Origin: Ptiloglossa arizonensis
Lineage: Eukaryota; Arthropoda; Insecta; Hymenoptera; Colletidae
Reading direction: 5' to 3'
Length of the DNA: 64,000 bases
Assembly (NCBI RefSeq): GCF_051014685.1
Contig: NW_027479547.1
Location: forward strand, 37,436-101,435
Position numbers and translations under genes: made by a program. Position 1 is the stretch's first letter. Each line of letters begins with the position of its first letter. Shown piece by piece: positions 31,483 through 46,846 of the stretch. The notes beneath the pieces were generated by a model. It worked only from the letters and a program-made list of their open reading frames with translations, searched no databases and was not told the DNA's origin.

Positions 31483-34400
31483 GCATAAGTTCTAGGATAT
31501 GCGTTATATATTATATGTTATACGTTGTACGTTATACGTTATACGTTATACGTTATACGTTATACGTTATACGTTATACGTTATACGTTATACGTTATAC
31601 GTTATACGTTATACGTTATACGTTATACGTTATACTTTATACGTTATACGGTATACGTTATACGTTATTCAGCATAAGTTCTAGGATTTGCGTTATACAT
31701 TGTATGTTATACGTTATACGTTATACGTTATACGTTATACGTTATACGTTATACGTTATACGTTATACGGTATACGATATACGATATACGTTACACGTTA
31801 TCCGTTATACGTTATACGTTATACGTTATACGTATTACGTTATACGTTATACGTTATACGTTATACGTTATACGTTATACGTTATACGTTATACGTTATA
31901 CGTTATACGTTATACGTTATACGTTATACGTTATACGTTATACGTTACACGTTATACGTTATACGTTATACGTTATACGTTATACGTTATACGTTATACG
32001 TTATACGTTATACGTTATACGTTATACGTTACACGGTATACGTTATACGTTATACGTTATACGTTATACGTTATACGTTATACGTTATACGTTATACGTT
32101 AAATGTTATACGTTATACGTTATACATTATACGTTATACGGCATAAGTTCTAGGATATGCGTTATAGATTATGTGTTATACGTTATACGTTATACGTTAT
32201 ACGTTATACGTTATACTTTATACGTTATACGCTATACGTTATACGTTATTCAGCATAAGTTCTAGGATATGCGTTATACATTGTATGTTATACGTTATAC
32301 ATTATACGTTATACGTTGTACGTTATACGGTATACGATATACGATATACGTTACACGTTATCCGTTATACGTTATACGTTATACGTTATACGTATTACGT
32401 TATACGTTATACTTTATACGTTATACGTTATACGTTATACGTTATACGTTATACGTTATACGTTATACGTTATACGTTATACGTTATACGTTATACGTTA
32501 CACGTTACACGTTATACGTTATACGTTATACGTTATACGTTATACGTTATACGTTATACGTTATACGTTATACGTTATACGTTATACGTTACACGGTATA
32601 CGTTATACGTTATACGTTATACGTTATACGTTATACGTTATACGTTATACGTTATACGTTAAAAGTTATACGTTATACGTTATACATTATACGTTATACG
32701 GCATAAGTTCTAGGATATGCGTTATAGATTATGTGTTATACGTTATACGTTATACGTTATACGTTATACGTTATACTTTATACGTTATACGCTATACGTT
32801 ATACGTTATTCAGCATAAGTTCTAGGATATGCGTTATACATTGTATGTTATACGTTATACATTATACGTTATACGTTGTACGTTATACGGTATACGATAT
32901 ACGATATACGTTACACGTTATCCGTTATACGTTATACGTTATACGTTATACGTATTACGTTATACGTTATACTTTATACGTTATACGTTATACGTTATAC
33001 GTTATACGTTATACGTTATACGTTATACGTTATACGTTATACGTTATACGTTACACGTTATACGTTATACGTTATTCGTTATACGTTATACGTTATACGT
33101 TATACGTTATACGTTATACGTTAAAAGTTATACGTTATACGTTATACATTATACGTTATACGGCATAAGTTCTAGGATATGCGTTATAGATTATATGTTA
33201 TACGTTATACGTTATACGTTATACGTTATACGCTATACGTTATACGTTATTCAGCATAAGTTCTAGGATATGCGTTATACATTATATGTTATACGTTATA
33301 CATTATACGTTATACGTTGTACGTTATACGGTATACGATATACGATATACGTTACACGTTATCCGTTATACGTTATACGTTATACGTTATACGTATTACG
33401 TTATACGTTATACGCTATACGTTATACGTTATACGTTATACGTTATACGTTATACGTTATACGTTATACGTTATACGTTATACGTTATACGTTACACGTT
33501 ATACGTTATACGTTATACGTTATACGTTATACGTTATACGTTATACGTTATACGTTATACGTTAAAAGTTATACGTTATACGTTATACATTATACGTTAT
33601 ACGGCATAAGTTCTAGGATATGCGTTATAGATTATATGTTATACGTTATACGTTATACGTTATACGTTATACGTTATAAGTTACACGTTATACGTTATAC
33701 GTTATACGTTATACGTTATACGTTATACGTTATAAGTTATACGTTATACGTTAAAAGTTATACGTTATACGTTATACATTATACTTTATACGGCATAAGT
33801 TCTAGGATATGCGTTATAGATTATATGTTATACGTTATACGTTATACGTTATACGTTATACGTTATACGTTACACAGTATACGTTATACGTTATCCGTTA
33901 TACGTTATACGTTATACTTTATACGTTATACGTTATACGTTATACGTTATACGTATTACGTTATACGTTATACGTTATACGTTATACGTTATACGTTATA
34001 CGTTATACGTTATACGTTATACGTTATACGTTATACGTTATACGTTATACGTTATACGTTATACGTATTACGTTATACGTTATCCGTTATACGTTAAAAG
34101 TTATACGTTATACGTTATACGTTAAAAGTTATACGTTATACGTTATACGTTATACACTATATGTTATACGTTATACGTTATACACTATACGTTATACGGC
34201 ATAAGTTCTAGGATATGCGTTATATATTATATGTTATACGTTGTACGTTATACGTTATACGTTATACGTTATACGTTATACGTTATACGTTATACGTTAT
34301 ACGTTATACGTTATACGTTATACGTTATACGTTATACTTTATACGTTATACGCTATACGTTATACGTTATTCAGCATAAGTTCTAGGATATGCGTTATAC

Positions 34401-35227
34401 ATTGTATGTTATACGTTATACGTTATACGTTATACGTTATACGTTATACGTTATACGTTATACGTTATACGTTATACGTTATACGTTATACGTTATACGT
34501 TATACGTTATACGTTATACGTTATACGTTATACTTTATACGTTATACGCTATACGTTATACGTTATTCAGCATAAGTTCTAGGATATGCGTTATACATTG
34601 TATGTTATACGTTATACGTTATACGTTATACGTTATACGTTATACGTTATACGTTATACGTTATACGTTATACGTTATACGTTAAAAGTTATACGTTATA
34701 CGTTATACATTATACGTTATACGGCATAAGTTCTAGGATATGCGTTATAGATTATGTGTTATACGTTATACGTTATACGTTATACGTTATACGTTATACT
34801 TTATACGTTATACGCTATACGTTATACGTTATTCAGCATAAGTTCTAGGATATGCGTTATACATTGTATGTTATACGTTATACATTATACGTTATACGTT
34901 GTACGTTATACGGTATACGATATACGATATACGTTACACGTTATCCGTTATACGTTATACGTTATACGTTATACGTATTACGTTATACGTTATACTTTAT
35001 ACGTTATACGTTATACGTTATACGTTATACGTTATACGTTATACGTTATACGTTATACGTTATACGTTATACGTTACACGTTATACGTTATACGTTATAC
35101 GTTATACGTTATACGTTATACGTTATACGTTATACGTTATACGTTATACGTTAAAAGTTATACGTTATACGTTATACATTATACGTTATACGGCATAAGT
35201 TCTAGGATATGCGTTATAGATTATATG
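31049..35227 (+). repeat. 35-base punctuation blocks, rest of domain C
   Basis: Together with 28,571, 29,040, 29,152, 29,593, 29,705, 30,055, 30,146, 30,496 and 30,685, the domain holds blocks at 31,049, 31,483, 31,672, 32,141, 32,253, 32,701, 32,813, 33,163, 33,254, 33,604, 33,793, 34,199, 34,374, 34,570, 34,724, 34,836 and 35,193. Spacing falls to 91-470 bases. At 34,374 and 34,570 two beta blocks follow each other directly, and the second lacks the usual TTGTACG/GTATACG/ATATACG right flank, which suggests a deletion of the segment between a beta and the next alpha. Confidence 0.9.
31483..34198 (+). repeat. ~3.1-kb higher-order repeat of domain C, copy 2
   Basis: Blocks lie at 31,483, 31,672, 32,141, 32,253, 32,701, 32,813, 33,163, 33,254, 33,604 and 33,793. 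It shares GGATTTGCG (31,672) with copy 1. It differs by a GTATACG instead of CTATACG unit before the beta block at 31,672, by TTAAATG instead of TTAAAAG near 32,098 and by TTATTCG near 33,074. A gamma block at 34,199 starts what looks like a third, strongly shortened round. Confidence 0.88.
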
Positions 35228-37263
35228 TTATACGTTATACGTTATACGTTATACGTTATACGTTATACGTTACACAGTATACGTTATACGTTATCCGTTA
35301 TACGTTATACGTTATACTTTATACGTTATACGTTATACGTTATACGTTATACGTATTACGTTATACGTTATACGTTATACGTTATACGTTATACGTTATA
35401 CGTTATACGTTATACGTTATACGTTATACGTTATACGTTATACGTTATACGTTATACGTTATACGTTATACGTTATACTTTATACGTTATACGTTATACG
35501 TTATACGTTATACGCTATACGTTATACGTTATACGTTATACGTTATATGTTATAGGTTATACGTAATACGTTATACGTTATACGTTATACGTTATACGTT
35601 CTACGTTCTACGTTCTACGTTATACGTTATACGTTATACGTTATACGTTATACGTTATACGTTATACGTTATACGTTATACGTTATACGTTATACGTTAT
35701 ACGTTATACGTTATACGTTATACGTTATACGTTATACGTTATACATTATACGTTATACGTTCTACGTTCTACGTTCTACGTTCTACGTTATACGTTATAC
35801 GTTATACGTTATACATTATACGTATGCGGCATAAGTTCTAGGATATGCGTTATAGATTATATGTTATGCGTTATACGTTATACGTTATACGTTATACGTT
35901 ATACGTTACACGTTATACGTTATACGTTATACGTTATACGTTATACGTTATACGTTATACGTTATACGTTATACGTTAAAAGTTATACGTTATACGTTAT
36001 ACATTATACTTTATACGGCATAAGATCTAGGATATGCGTTATAGATTATATGTTATACGTTATACGTTATACGTTATACGTTATACGTTATACGTTACAC
36101 AGTATACGTTATACGTTATCCGTTATACGTTATACGTTATACTTTATACGTTATACGTTATACGTTATACGTTATACGTATTACGTTATACGTTATACGT
36201 TATACGTTATACGTTATACGTTATACGTTATACGTTATACGTAATACGTTATACGTTATACGTTATACGTTATACGTTATACGTTACACGTTATACGTTA
36301 TACGTTATACGTTATACGCTATACTTTATACGTAATACGTTACACGTTATACGTTATACGGTATACGTTATACGTTATACGTTATACGTTATACGTTATA
36401 CGTTATGCGTTATACGTTATACGTTATACGTTATACGTATTACGTTATAGGTTATACGTTATACGTTATAGGTTATACGTTATACGTTATACGTTATACA
36501 TTATACGTTGTACGTTATACGTTATACGTTATACGTTATACGTTATACGATATACGTTATACGTTATACGTTACACGTTACACGTTATACGTTACACGTT
36601 ATACGTTATACGTAATACGTTATACGTTATACGTTATACGTTATACGTTATACGTTATACGTTATACGTTATACGTTATACGTTATACGTTATACGTTAT
36701 ACGTTATACGTTATACGTTATACGTTATACGTTATACGTTATACGTTATACGTTATACGTTATACGGTATACGTTATACGTTATACGTTATACGTTATAC
36801 GTTATACGTTATACGTTATACGTTATACGTTATACGTCATACGCTATACGTTATACGTTATACGTTATACGTTATACGTTATAGGTTATACGTAATACGT
36901 TATACGTTATACGTTATACGTTATACGTTCTACGTTCTACGTTATACGTTATACGTTATACGTTATACGTTATACGTTATACGTTATACGTTATACGTTA
37001 TACGTTATACGTTATACGTTATACGTTATACGTTATACGTTATACGTTATACGTTATACGTTCTACGTTCTACGTTCTTCGTTCTACGTTATACGTTATA
37101 CGTTATACGTTATACGTTATACGTTATACGTATTACGTTATACGTTATACGTTATACGTTAAAAGTTATACGTTATACGTTATACGTTAAAAGTTATACG
37201 TTATACGTTATACGTTATACACTATATGTTATACGTTATACGTTATACACTATACGTTATACG
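35193..37263 (+). repeat. Domain D: block-poor stretch with TTCTACG runs
   Basis: Only three blocks occur in 2.07 kb (35,193, 35,829, 36,018), the last with the private change AAGATCTAGG. Runs of the TTCTACG unit occur at 35,599 (three), 35,760 (four), 36,929 (two) and 37,061 (two, then TTCTTCG, then one). Around 36,430 a TATTACG unit is followed by two TTATAGG units, the arrangement also seen in domain A and near 52,990 and 54,265. A 1-base loss lies just before the block at 35,829 (CATTATACGTATGCGGC). No gene is present. Confidence 0.85.
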
Positions 37264-40200
37264 GCATAAGTTCTAGGATATGCGTTATATATTATATGTT
37301 ATACGTTGTACGTTATCCGTTATACGTTATACGTTATACGTTATACGTATTACGTTATACGTTATACGTTATACGTTATACGTTATACGTTATACGTTAT
37401 ACGTTATACGTTATACGTTATACGTTATACGTTATACGTTATACGTTACACGTTATACGTTATACGTTATACGTTATACGTTATACGTTATACGTTATAC
37501 GTTATACGTTAAAAGTTATACGTTATACGTTATACATTATACGTTATACGGCATAAGTTCTAGGATATGCGTTATAGATTATATGTTATACGTTATACGT
37601 TATACGTTATACGTTATACGTTATACGTTATACGTTATACGTTACACGTTATACGTTATACGTTATACGTTATACGTTATACGTTATACGTTATACGTTA
37701 TAAGTTATACGTTATACGTTAAAAGTTATACGTTATACGTTATACATTATACTTTATACGGCATAAGTTCTAGGATATGCGTTATAGATTATATGTTATA
37801 CGTTATACGTTATACGTTATACGTTATACGTTATACGTTACACAGTATACGTTATACGTTATCCGTTATACGTTATACGTTATACTTTATACGTTATACG
37901 TTATACGTTATACGTTATACGTATTACGTTATACGTTATACGTTATACGTTATACGTTATACGTTATACGTTATACGTTATACGTTATACGTTATACGTT
38001 ATACGTTATACGTTATACGTTATACGTTATACGTTATACGTTATACGTTATACGTTATACGTTATACGTATTACGTTATACGTTATACGTTATACGTTAA
38101 AAGTTATACGTTATACGTCATACGTTAAAAGTTATACGTTATACGTTATACGTTATACACTATATGTTATACGTTATACGTTATACGGCATAAGTTCTAG
38201 GATATGCGTTGTATATTATATGTTATACGTTGTACGTTATACGTTATACGTTATACGTTATACGTTATACGTTATACGTTATACGTTATACGTTATACGT
38301 TATACGTTATACGTTATACGTTATACTTTATACGTTATACGCTATACGTTATACGTTATTCAGCATAAGTTCTAGGATATGCGTTATACATTGTATGTTA
38401 TACGTTATACATTATACGTTATACGCCGTACGTTATACGGTATACGATATACGATATACGTTACACGTTATCCGTTATACGTTATACGTTATACGTTATA
38501 CGTATTACGTTATACGTTATACTTTATACGTTATACGTTATACGTTATACGTTATACGTTATACGTTATACGTTATACGTTATACGTTATACGTTATACG
38601 TTACACGTTATACGTTATACGTTACACGTTATACGTTATACGTTATACGTTATACGTTATACGTTATACGTTATACGTTATACGTTAAAAGTTATACGTT
38701 ATACGTTATACATTATACGTTATACGGCATAAGTTCTAGGATATGCGTTATAGATTATATGTTATACGTTATACGTTATACGTTGTACGTTATACGTTAT
38801 ACGTTATACGTTATACGTTATACGTTATACGTATTACGTTATACGTTATACGTTATACGTTAAAAGTTATACGTTATACGTTATACGTTAAAAGTTATAC
38901 GTTATACGTTATACGTTATACGTTATACGTTATACGTTATACGTTATACGTTATACACTGTATGTTATACGTTATACGTTATACACTATACGTTATACGG
39001 CATAAGTTCTAGGATATGCGTTATATATTATATGTTATACGTTGTACGTTATACGTTATACGTTATACGTTATACGTTATACGTTATACGTTATACGTTA
39101 TACGTTATACGTTATACGTTATACGTTATACGTTATACGTTATACTTTATACGTTATACGCTATACGTTATACGTTATTCAGCATAAGTTCTAGGATATG
39201 CGTTATACATTGTATGTTATACGTTATACATTATACGTTATACGTTGTACGTTATACGGTATACGATATACGATATACGTTACACGTTATCCGTTAAACG
39301 TTATACGTTATACGTTATACGTATTACGTTATACGTTATACGTTATACGTTATACGTTATACGTTATACGTTATACGTTATACGTTATACGTTATACGTT
39401 ATACGTTATACGTTATACGTTACACGTTATACGTTATACGTTATACGTTATACGTTATACGTTATACGTTATACGTTATACGTTATACGTTATACGTTAT
39501 ACGTTACACGGTATACGTTATACGTTATACGTTATACGTTATACGTTATACGTTATACGTTATACGTTATACGTTAAAAGTTATACGTTATACGTTATAC
39601 ATTATACGTTATACGGCATAAGTTCTAGGATATGCGTTATAGATTATATGTTATACGTTATACGTTATACGTTATGCGTTATACGTTATACTTTATACGT
39701 TATACGCTATACGTTATACGTTATTCAGCATAAGTTCTAGGATATGCGTTATACATTATATGTTATACGTTATACATTATACGTTATACGTTGTACGTTA
39801 TACGGTATACGATATACGATATACGTTACACGTTATCCGTTATACGTTATACGTTATACGTTATACGTATTACGTTATACGTTATACGTTATACGTTATA
39901 CGTTATACGTTATACGTTATACGTTATACGTTATACGTTATACGTTACACGTTATACGTTACACGTTATACGTTATACGTTATACGTTATACGTTATACG
40001 TTATACGTTATACGTTATACGTTAAAAGTTATACGTTATACGTTATACATTATACGTTATACGGCATAAGTTCTAGGATATGCGTTATAGATTATATGTT
40101 ATACGTTATACGTTATACGTTATACGTTATACGTTATACGTTATACGTTACACGTTATACGTTATACGTTATACGTTATACGTTATACGTTATACGTTAT

Positions 40201-42289
40201 ACGTTATACGTTATACGTTATACGTTAAAAGTTATACGTTATACGTTATACATTATACTTTATACGGCATAAGTTCTAGGATATGCGTTATAGATTATAT
40301 GTTATACGTTATACGTTATACGTTATACGTTATACGTTATACGTTATACGTTATACGTTACACAGTATACGTTATACGTTATCCGTTATACGTTATACGT
40401 TATACTTTATACGTTATACGTTATACGTTATACGTTATACGTTTTACGTTATACGTTATACGTTATACGTTATACGTTATACGTTATACGTTATACGTTA
40501 TACGTTATACGTTATACGTTATACGTTATACGTTATACGTTATACGTTATACATTATACGTTATACGGCATAAGTTCTAGGATATGCGTTATAGATTATA
40601 TGTTATGCGTTATACGTTATACGTTATACGTTATACGTTATACGTTATACGTTACACGTTATACGTTTTACGTTATACGTTATACGTTATACGTTATACC
40701 TTATACGTTATACGTTATACGTTAAAAGTTATACGTTATACGTTATACATTATACTTTATACGGCATAAGTTCTAGGATATGCGTTATAGATTATATGTT
40801 ATACGTTATACGTTATACGTTATACGTTATACGTTATACGTTACACAGTATACGTTATACGTTATCCGTTATACGTTATACGTTATACTTTATACGTTAT
40901 ACGTTATACGTTATACGTTATACGTATTACGTTATACGTTATACGTTATACATTATACGTTATACGTTATACGTTACACGTTATACGTTATACGTTATAC
41001 GTTATACATTATACGTTATACGGCATAAGTTCTAGGATATGCGTTATAGATTATATGTTATACGTTATACGTTATACGTTATACGTTATACGTTATACTT
41101 TATACGTTATACGCTATACGTTATACGTTATTCAGCATAAGTTCTAGGATATGCGTTATACATTGTATGTTATACGTTATACATTATACGTTATACGTTG
41201 TACGTTATACGGTATACGATATACGATATACGTTACACGTTATCCGTTATACGTTATACGTTATACGTTATACGTATTACGTTATACGTTATACTTTATA
41301 CGTTATACGTTATACGTTATACGTTATACGTTATACGTTATACGTTATACGTTATACGTTATACGTTATACGTTATACGTTACACGTTATACGTTATACG
41401 TTATACGTTATACGTTATACGTTATACGTTATACGTTATACGTTATACGTTATACGTTATACGTTAAAAGTTATACGTTATACGTTATACGTATTACGTT
41501 ATACGTTATACGTTATACGTTATACGTTATACGTTATACGTTATACGTTATACGTTATACGTTATACGTTATACGTTATACGTTATACGTTATACGTTAC
41601 ACGTTATACGTTATACGTTATACGTTATACGTTATACGTTATACGTTATACGTTAAAAGTTATACGTTATACGTTATACATTATACGTTATACGGCATAA
41701 GTTCTAGGATATGCGTTATACATTGTATGTTATACGTTATACATTATACGTTATACGTTGTACGTTATACGGTATACGATATACGATATACGTTACACGT
41801 TATCCGTTATACGTTATACGTTATACGTTATACGTATTACGTTATACGTTATACTTTATACGTTATACGTTATACGTTATACGTTATACGTTATACGTTA
41901 TACGTTATACGTTATACGTTATACGTTATACGTTATACGTTATACGTTACACGTTATACGTTATACGTTATACGTTATACGTTATACGTTATACGTTATA
42001 CGTTATACGTTATACGTTAAAAGTTATACGTTATACGTTATACATTATACGTTATACGGCATAAGTTCTAGGATATGCGTTATAGATTATATGTTATACG
42101 TTATACGTTATACGTTATACGTTATACGTTATACGTTATACGTTATACGTTATACGTATTACGTTATAAGTTATACGTTTTACGTTAAAAGTTATACGTT
42201 ATACGTTATACGTTAACAGTTATACGTTATACGTTATACGTTATACACTATATGTTATACGTTATACGTTATACACTATACGTTATACG

Positions 42290-43353
42290 GCATAAGTTCT
42301 AGGATATGCGTTATATATTATATGTTATACGTTGTACGTTATACGTTATACGTTATACGTTATACGTTATACGTTATACGTTATACGTTATACGTTATAC
42401 GTTATACGTTATACGTTATACGTTATACGCTATACGTTATACGTTATTCAGCATAAGTTCTAGGATATGCGTTATACATTATATGTTATACGTTATACAT
42501 TATACGTTATACGTTGTACGTTATACGGTATACGATATACGATATACGTTACACGTTATCCGTTATACGTTATACGTTATACGTTATACGTATTACGTTA
42601 TACGTTATACGTTATACGTTATACGTTATACGTTATACGTTATACGTTATACGTTATACGTTATACGTTATACGTTATACGTTACACGTTATACGTTATA
42701 CGTTATACGTTATACGTTATACGTTATACGTTATACGTTATACGTTATACGTTATACGTTAAAAGTTATACGTTATACGTTATACATTATACGTTATACG
42801 TTATACATTATACGTTATACGGCATAAGTTCTAGGATATGCGTTATATATTATATGTTATACGTTGTACGTTATACGTTATACGTTATACGTTATACGTT
42901 ATACGTTATACGTTATACGTTATACGTTATACGTTATACGTTATACGTTATACGTTATACGCTATACGTTATACGTTATTCAGCATAAGTTCTAGGATAT
43001 GCGTTATACATTATATGTTATACGTTATACATTATACGTTATACGTTGTACGTTATACGGTATACGATATACGATATACGTTACACGTTATCCGTTATAC
43101 GTTATACGTTATACGTTATACGTATTACGTTATACGTTATACGTTATACGTTATACGTTATACGTTATACGTTATACGTTATACGTTATACGTTATACGT
43201 TATACGTTATACGTTACACGTTATACGTTATACGTTATACGTTATACGTTATACGTTATACGTTATACGTTATACGTTATACGTTATACGTTAAAAGTTA
43301 TACGTTATACGTTATACATTATACGTTATACGTTATACATTATACGTTATACG
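42290..43353 (+). repeat. 532-bp tandem duplication
   Basis: Two copies of 76 heptamers, 42,290-42,821 and 42,822-43,353, each hold a gamma and a beta block 161 bases apart (42,290/42,451 and 42,822/42,983). Translations of the two copies are identical through 173 codons, so the copies are essentially identical in DNA. This is the shortest clean HOR step in the window. Confidence 0.9.
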
Positions 43354-43864
43354 GCATAAGTTCTAGGATATGCGTTATAGATTATATGTCATACGTTATA
43401 CGTTATACGTTATACGTTATACGTTATACGTTATACGTTACACGTTATACGTTATACGTTATACGTTATACGTTATACGTTATACGTTATACGTTATACG
43501 TTATACGTTAAAAGTTATACGTTATACGTTATACATTATACTTTATACGGCATAAGTTCTAGGATATGCGTTATAGATTATATGTTATACGTTATACGTT
43601 ATACGTTATACGTTATACGTTATACGTTATACGTTATACGTTACACAGTATACGTTATACGTTATCCGTTATACGTTATACGTTATACTTTATACGTTAT
43701 ACGTTATACGTTATACGTTATACGTATTACGTTATACGTTATACGTTATACGTTATACGTTATACGTTATACGTTATACGTTATACGTTATACGTTATAC
43801 GTTATACGTTATACGTTATACGTTATACGTTATACGTTATACGTTATACATTATACGTTATACG

Positions 43865-46846
43865 GCATAAGTTCTAGGATATGCGTTATAGATTATATGT
43901 TATGCGTTATACGTTATACGTTATACGTTATACGTTATACGTTATACGTTACACGTTATACGTTTTACGTTATACGTTATACGTTATACGTTATACGTTA
44001 TACGTTATACGTTAAAAGTTATACGTTATACGTTATACATTATACTTTATACGGCATAAGTTCTAGGATATGCGTTATAGATTATATGTTATACGTTATA
44101 CGTTATACGTTATACGTTATACGTTATACGTTACACAGTATACGTTATACGTTATCCGTTATACGTTATACGTTATACTTTATACGTTATACGTTATACG
44201 TTATACGTTATACGTTATACGTATTACGTTATACGTTATACGTTATACGTTATACGCTATACGTTATACGTTATTCAGCATAAGTTCTAGGATATGCGTT
44301 ATACATTGTATGTTATACGTTATACATTATACGTTATACGTTGTACGTTATACGGTATACGATATACGATATACGTTACACGTTATCCGTTATACGTTAT
44401 ACGTTATACGTTATACGTAATACGTTATACGTTATACGTTATACGTTATACGTTATACGTATTACGTTATACGTTATACGTTATACGTTATACGTTATAC
44501 GTTATACGTTATACGTTATACGTTATACGTTATACGTTATACGTTTTACGTTATACGTTATACGTTGCACGTTATACGTTATACGTTATACGTTATACGT
44601 TATACGTTATACGTTATACGTTATACGTTATACGTTATACGTTATACGTTAAAAGTTATACGTTATACGTTATACATTATACGTTATACGGCATAAGTTC
44701 TAGGATATGCGTTATAGATTATATGTTATACGTTATACGTTATACGTTATACGTCATACGTTATACGTTATACGTTATACGTATTACGTTATACGTTATA
44801 CGTTATACGTTAAAAGTTATACGTTATACGTTATACGTTAAAAGTAATACGTTATACGTTATACGTTATACACTATATGTTATACGTTATACGTTATACG
44901 TTATACGTTATACGTTATACGTTACACGTTATACGTTATACGTTATACGTTATACGTTATACGTTATACGTTATACGTTATACGTTATACGTTAAAAGTT
45001 ATACGTTATACGTTATACATTATACTTTATACGGCATAAGTTCTAGGATATGCGTTATAGATTATATGTTATACGTTATACGTTATACGTTATACGTTAT
45101 ACGTTATACGTTATACGTTATACGTTATACGTTACACAGTATACGTTATACGTTATCCGTTATACGTTATACGTTATACTTTATACGTTATACGTTATAC
45201 GTTATACGTTATACGTATTACGTTATACGTTATACGTTATACGTTATACGTTATACGTTATACGTTATACGTTATACGTTATACGTTATACGTTATACGT
45301 TATACGTTATACGTTATACGTTATACGTTATACGTTATACATTATACGTTATACGGCATAAGTTCTAGGATATGCGTTATAGATTATATGTTATGCGTTA
45401 TACGTTATACGTTATACGTTATACGTTATACGTTATACGTTACACGTTATACGTTTTACGTTATACGTTATACGTTATACGTTATACGTTATACGTTATA
45501 CGTTAAAAGTTATACGTTATACGTTATACATTATACTTTATACGGCATAAGTTCTAGGATATGCGTTATAGATTATATGTTATACGTTATACGTTATACG
45601 TTATACGTTATACGTTATACGTTACACAGTATACGTTATACGTTATCCGTTATACGTTATACGTTATACTTTATACGTTATACGTTATACGTTATACGTT
45701 ATACGTTATACGTATTACGTTATACGTTATACGTTATACGTTATACGCTATACGTTATACGTTATTCAGCATAAGTTCTAGGATATGCGTTATACATTGT
45801 ATGTTATACGTTATACATTATACGTTATACGTTGTACGTTATACGGTATACGATATACGATATACGTTACACGTTATCCGTTATACGTTATACGTTATAC
45901 GTTATACGTAATACGTTATACGTTATACGTTATACGTTATACGTTATACGTATTACGTTATACGTTATACGTTATACGTTATACGTTATACGTTATACGT
46001 TATACGTTATACGTTATACGTTATACGTTATACGTTATACGTTATACGTTATACGTTGCACGTTATACGTTATACGTTATACGTTATACGTTATACGTTA
46101 TACGTTATACGTTATACGTTATACGTTATACGTTATACGTTATACGTTAAAAGTTATACGTTATACGTTATACATTATACGTTATACGGCATAAGTTCTA
46201 GGATATGCGTTATAGATTATATGTTATACGTTATACGTTATACGTTATACGTCATACGTTATACGTTATACGTTATACGTATTACGTTATACGTTATACG
46301 TTATACGTTAAAAGTTATACGTTATACGTTATACGTTAAAAGTAATACGTTATACGTTATACGTTATACACTATATGTTATACGTTATACGTTATACACT
46401 ATACGTTATACGGCATAAGTTCTAGGATATGCGTTATATATTATATGTTATACGTTGTACGTTATACGTTATACGTTATACGTTATACGTTATACGTTAT
46501 ACGTTATACGTTATACGTTATACGTTATACGTTATACGTTATACGTTATACGTTATACGTTATTCAGCATAAGTTCTAGGATATGCGTTATACATTATAT
46601 GTTATACGTTATACATTATACGTTATACGTTGTACGTTATACGGCATACGATATACGATATACGTTACACGTTATCCGTTATACGTTATACGTTATACGT
46701 TATACGTATTACGTTATTTGTTATACGTTATACGTTATACGTTATACGTTATACGTTATACGTTATACGTTATACGTTATACGTTATACGTTATACGTTT
46801 TACGTTACACGTTATACGTTATACGTTATACGTTATACGTTATACG
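43865..46846 (+). repeat. ~1,491-bp tandem duplication
   Basis: Blocks 43,865, 44,054, 44,278 and 44,691 recur at 45,356, 45,545, 45,769 and 46,189 (offset 1,491, then 1,498). The beta block at 44,278/45,769 is followed in both by TAATACG and TTGCACG units (near 44,417 and 44,567; 45,908 and 46,057), variants rare elsewhere. The second copy lacks the TTTTACG unit near 44,545. Confidence 0.87.
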
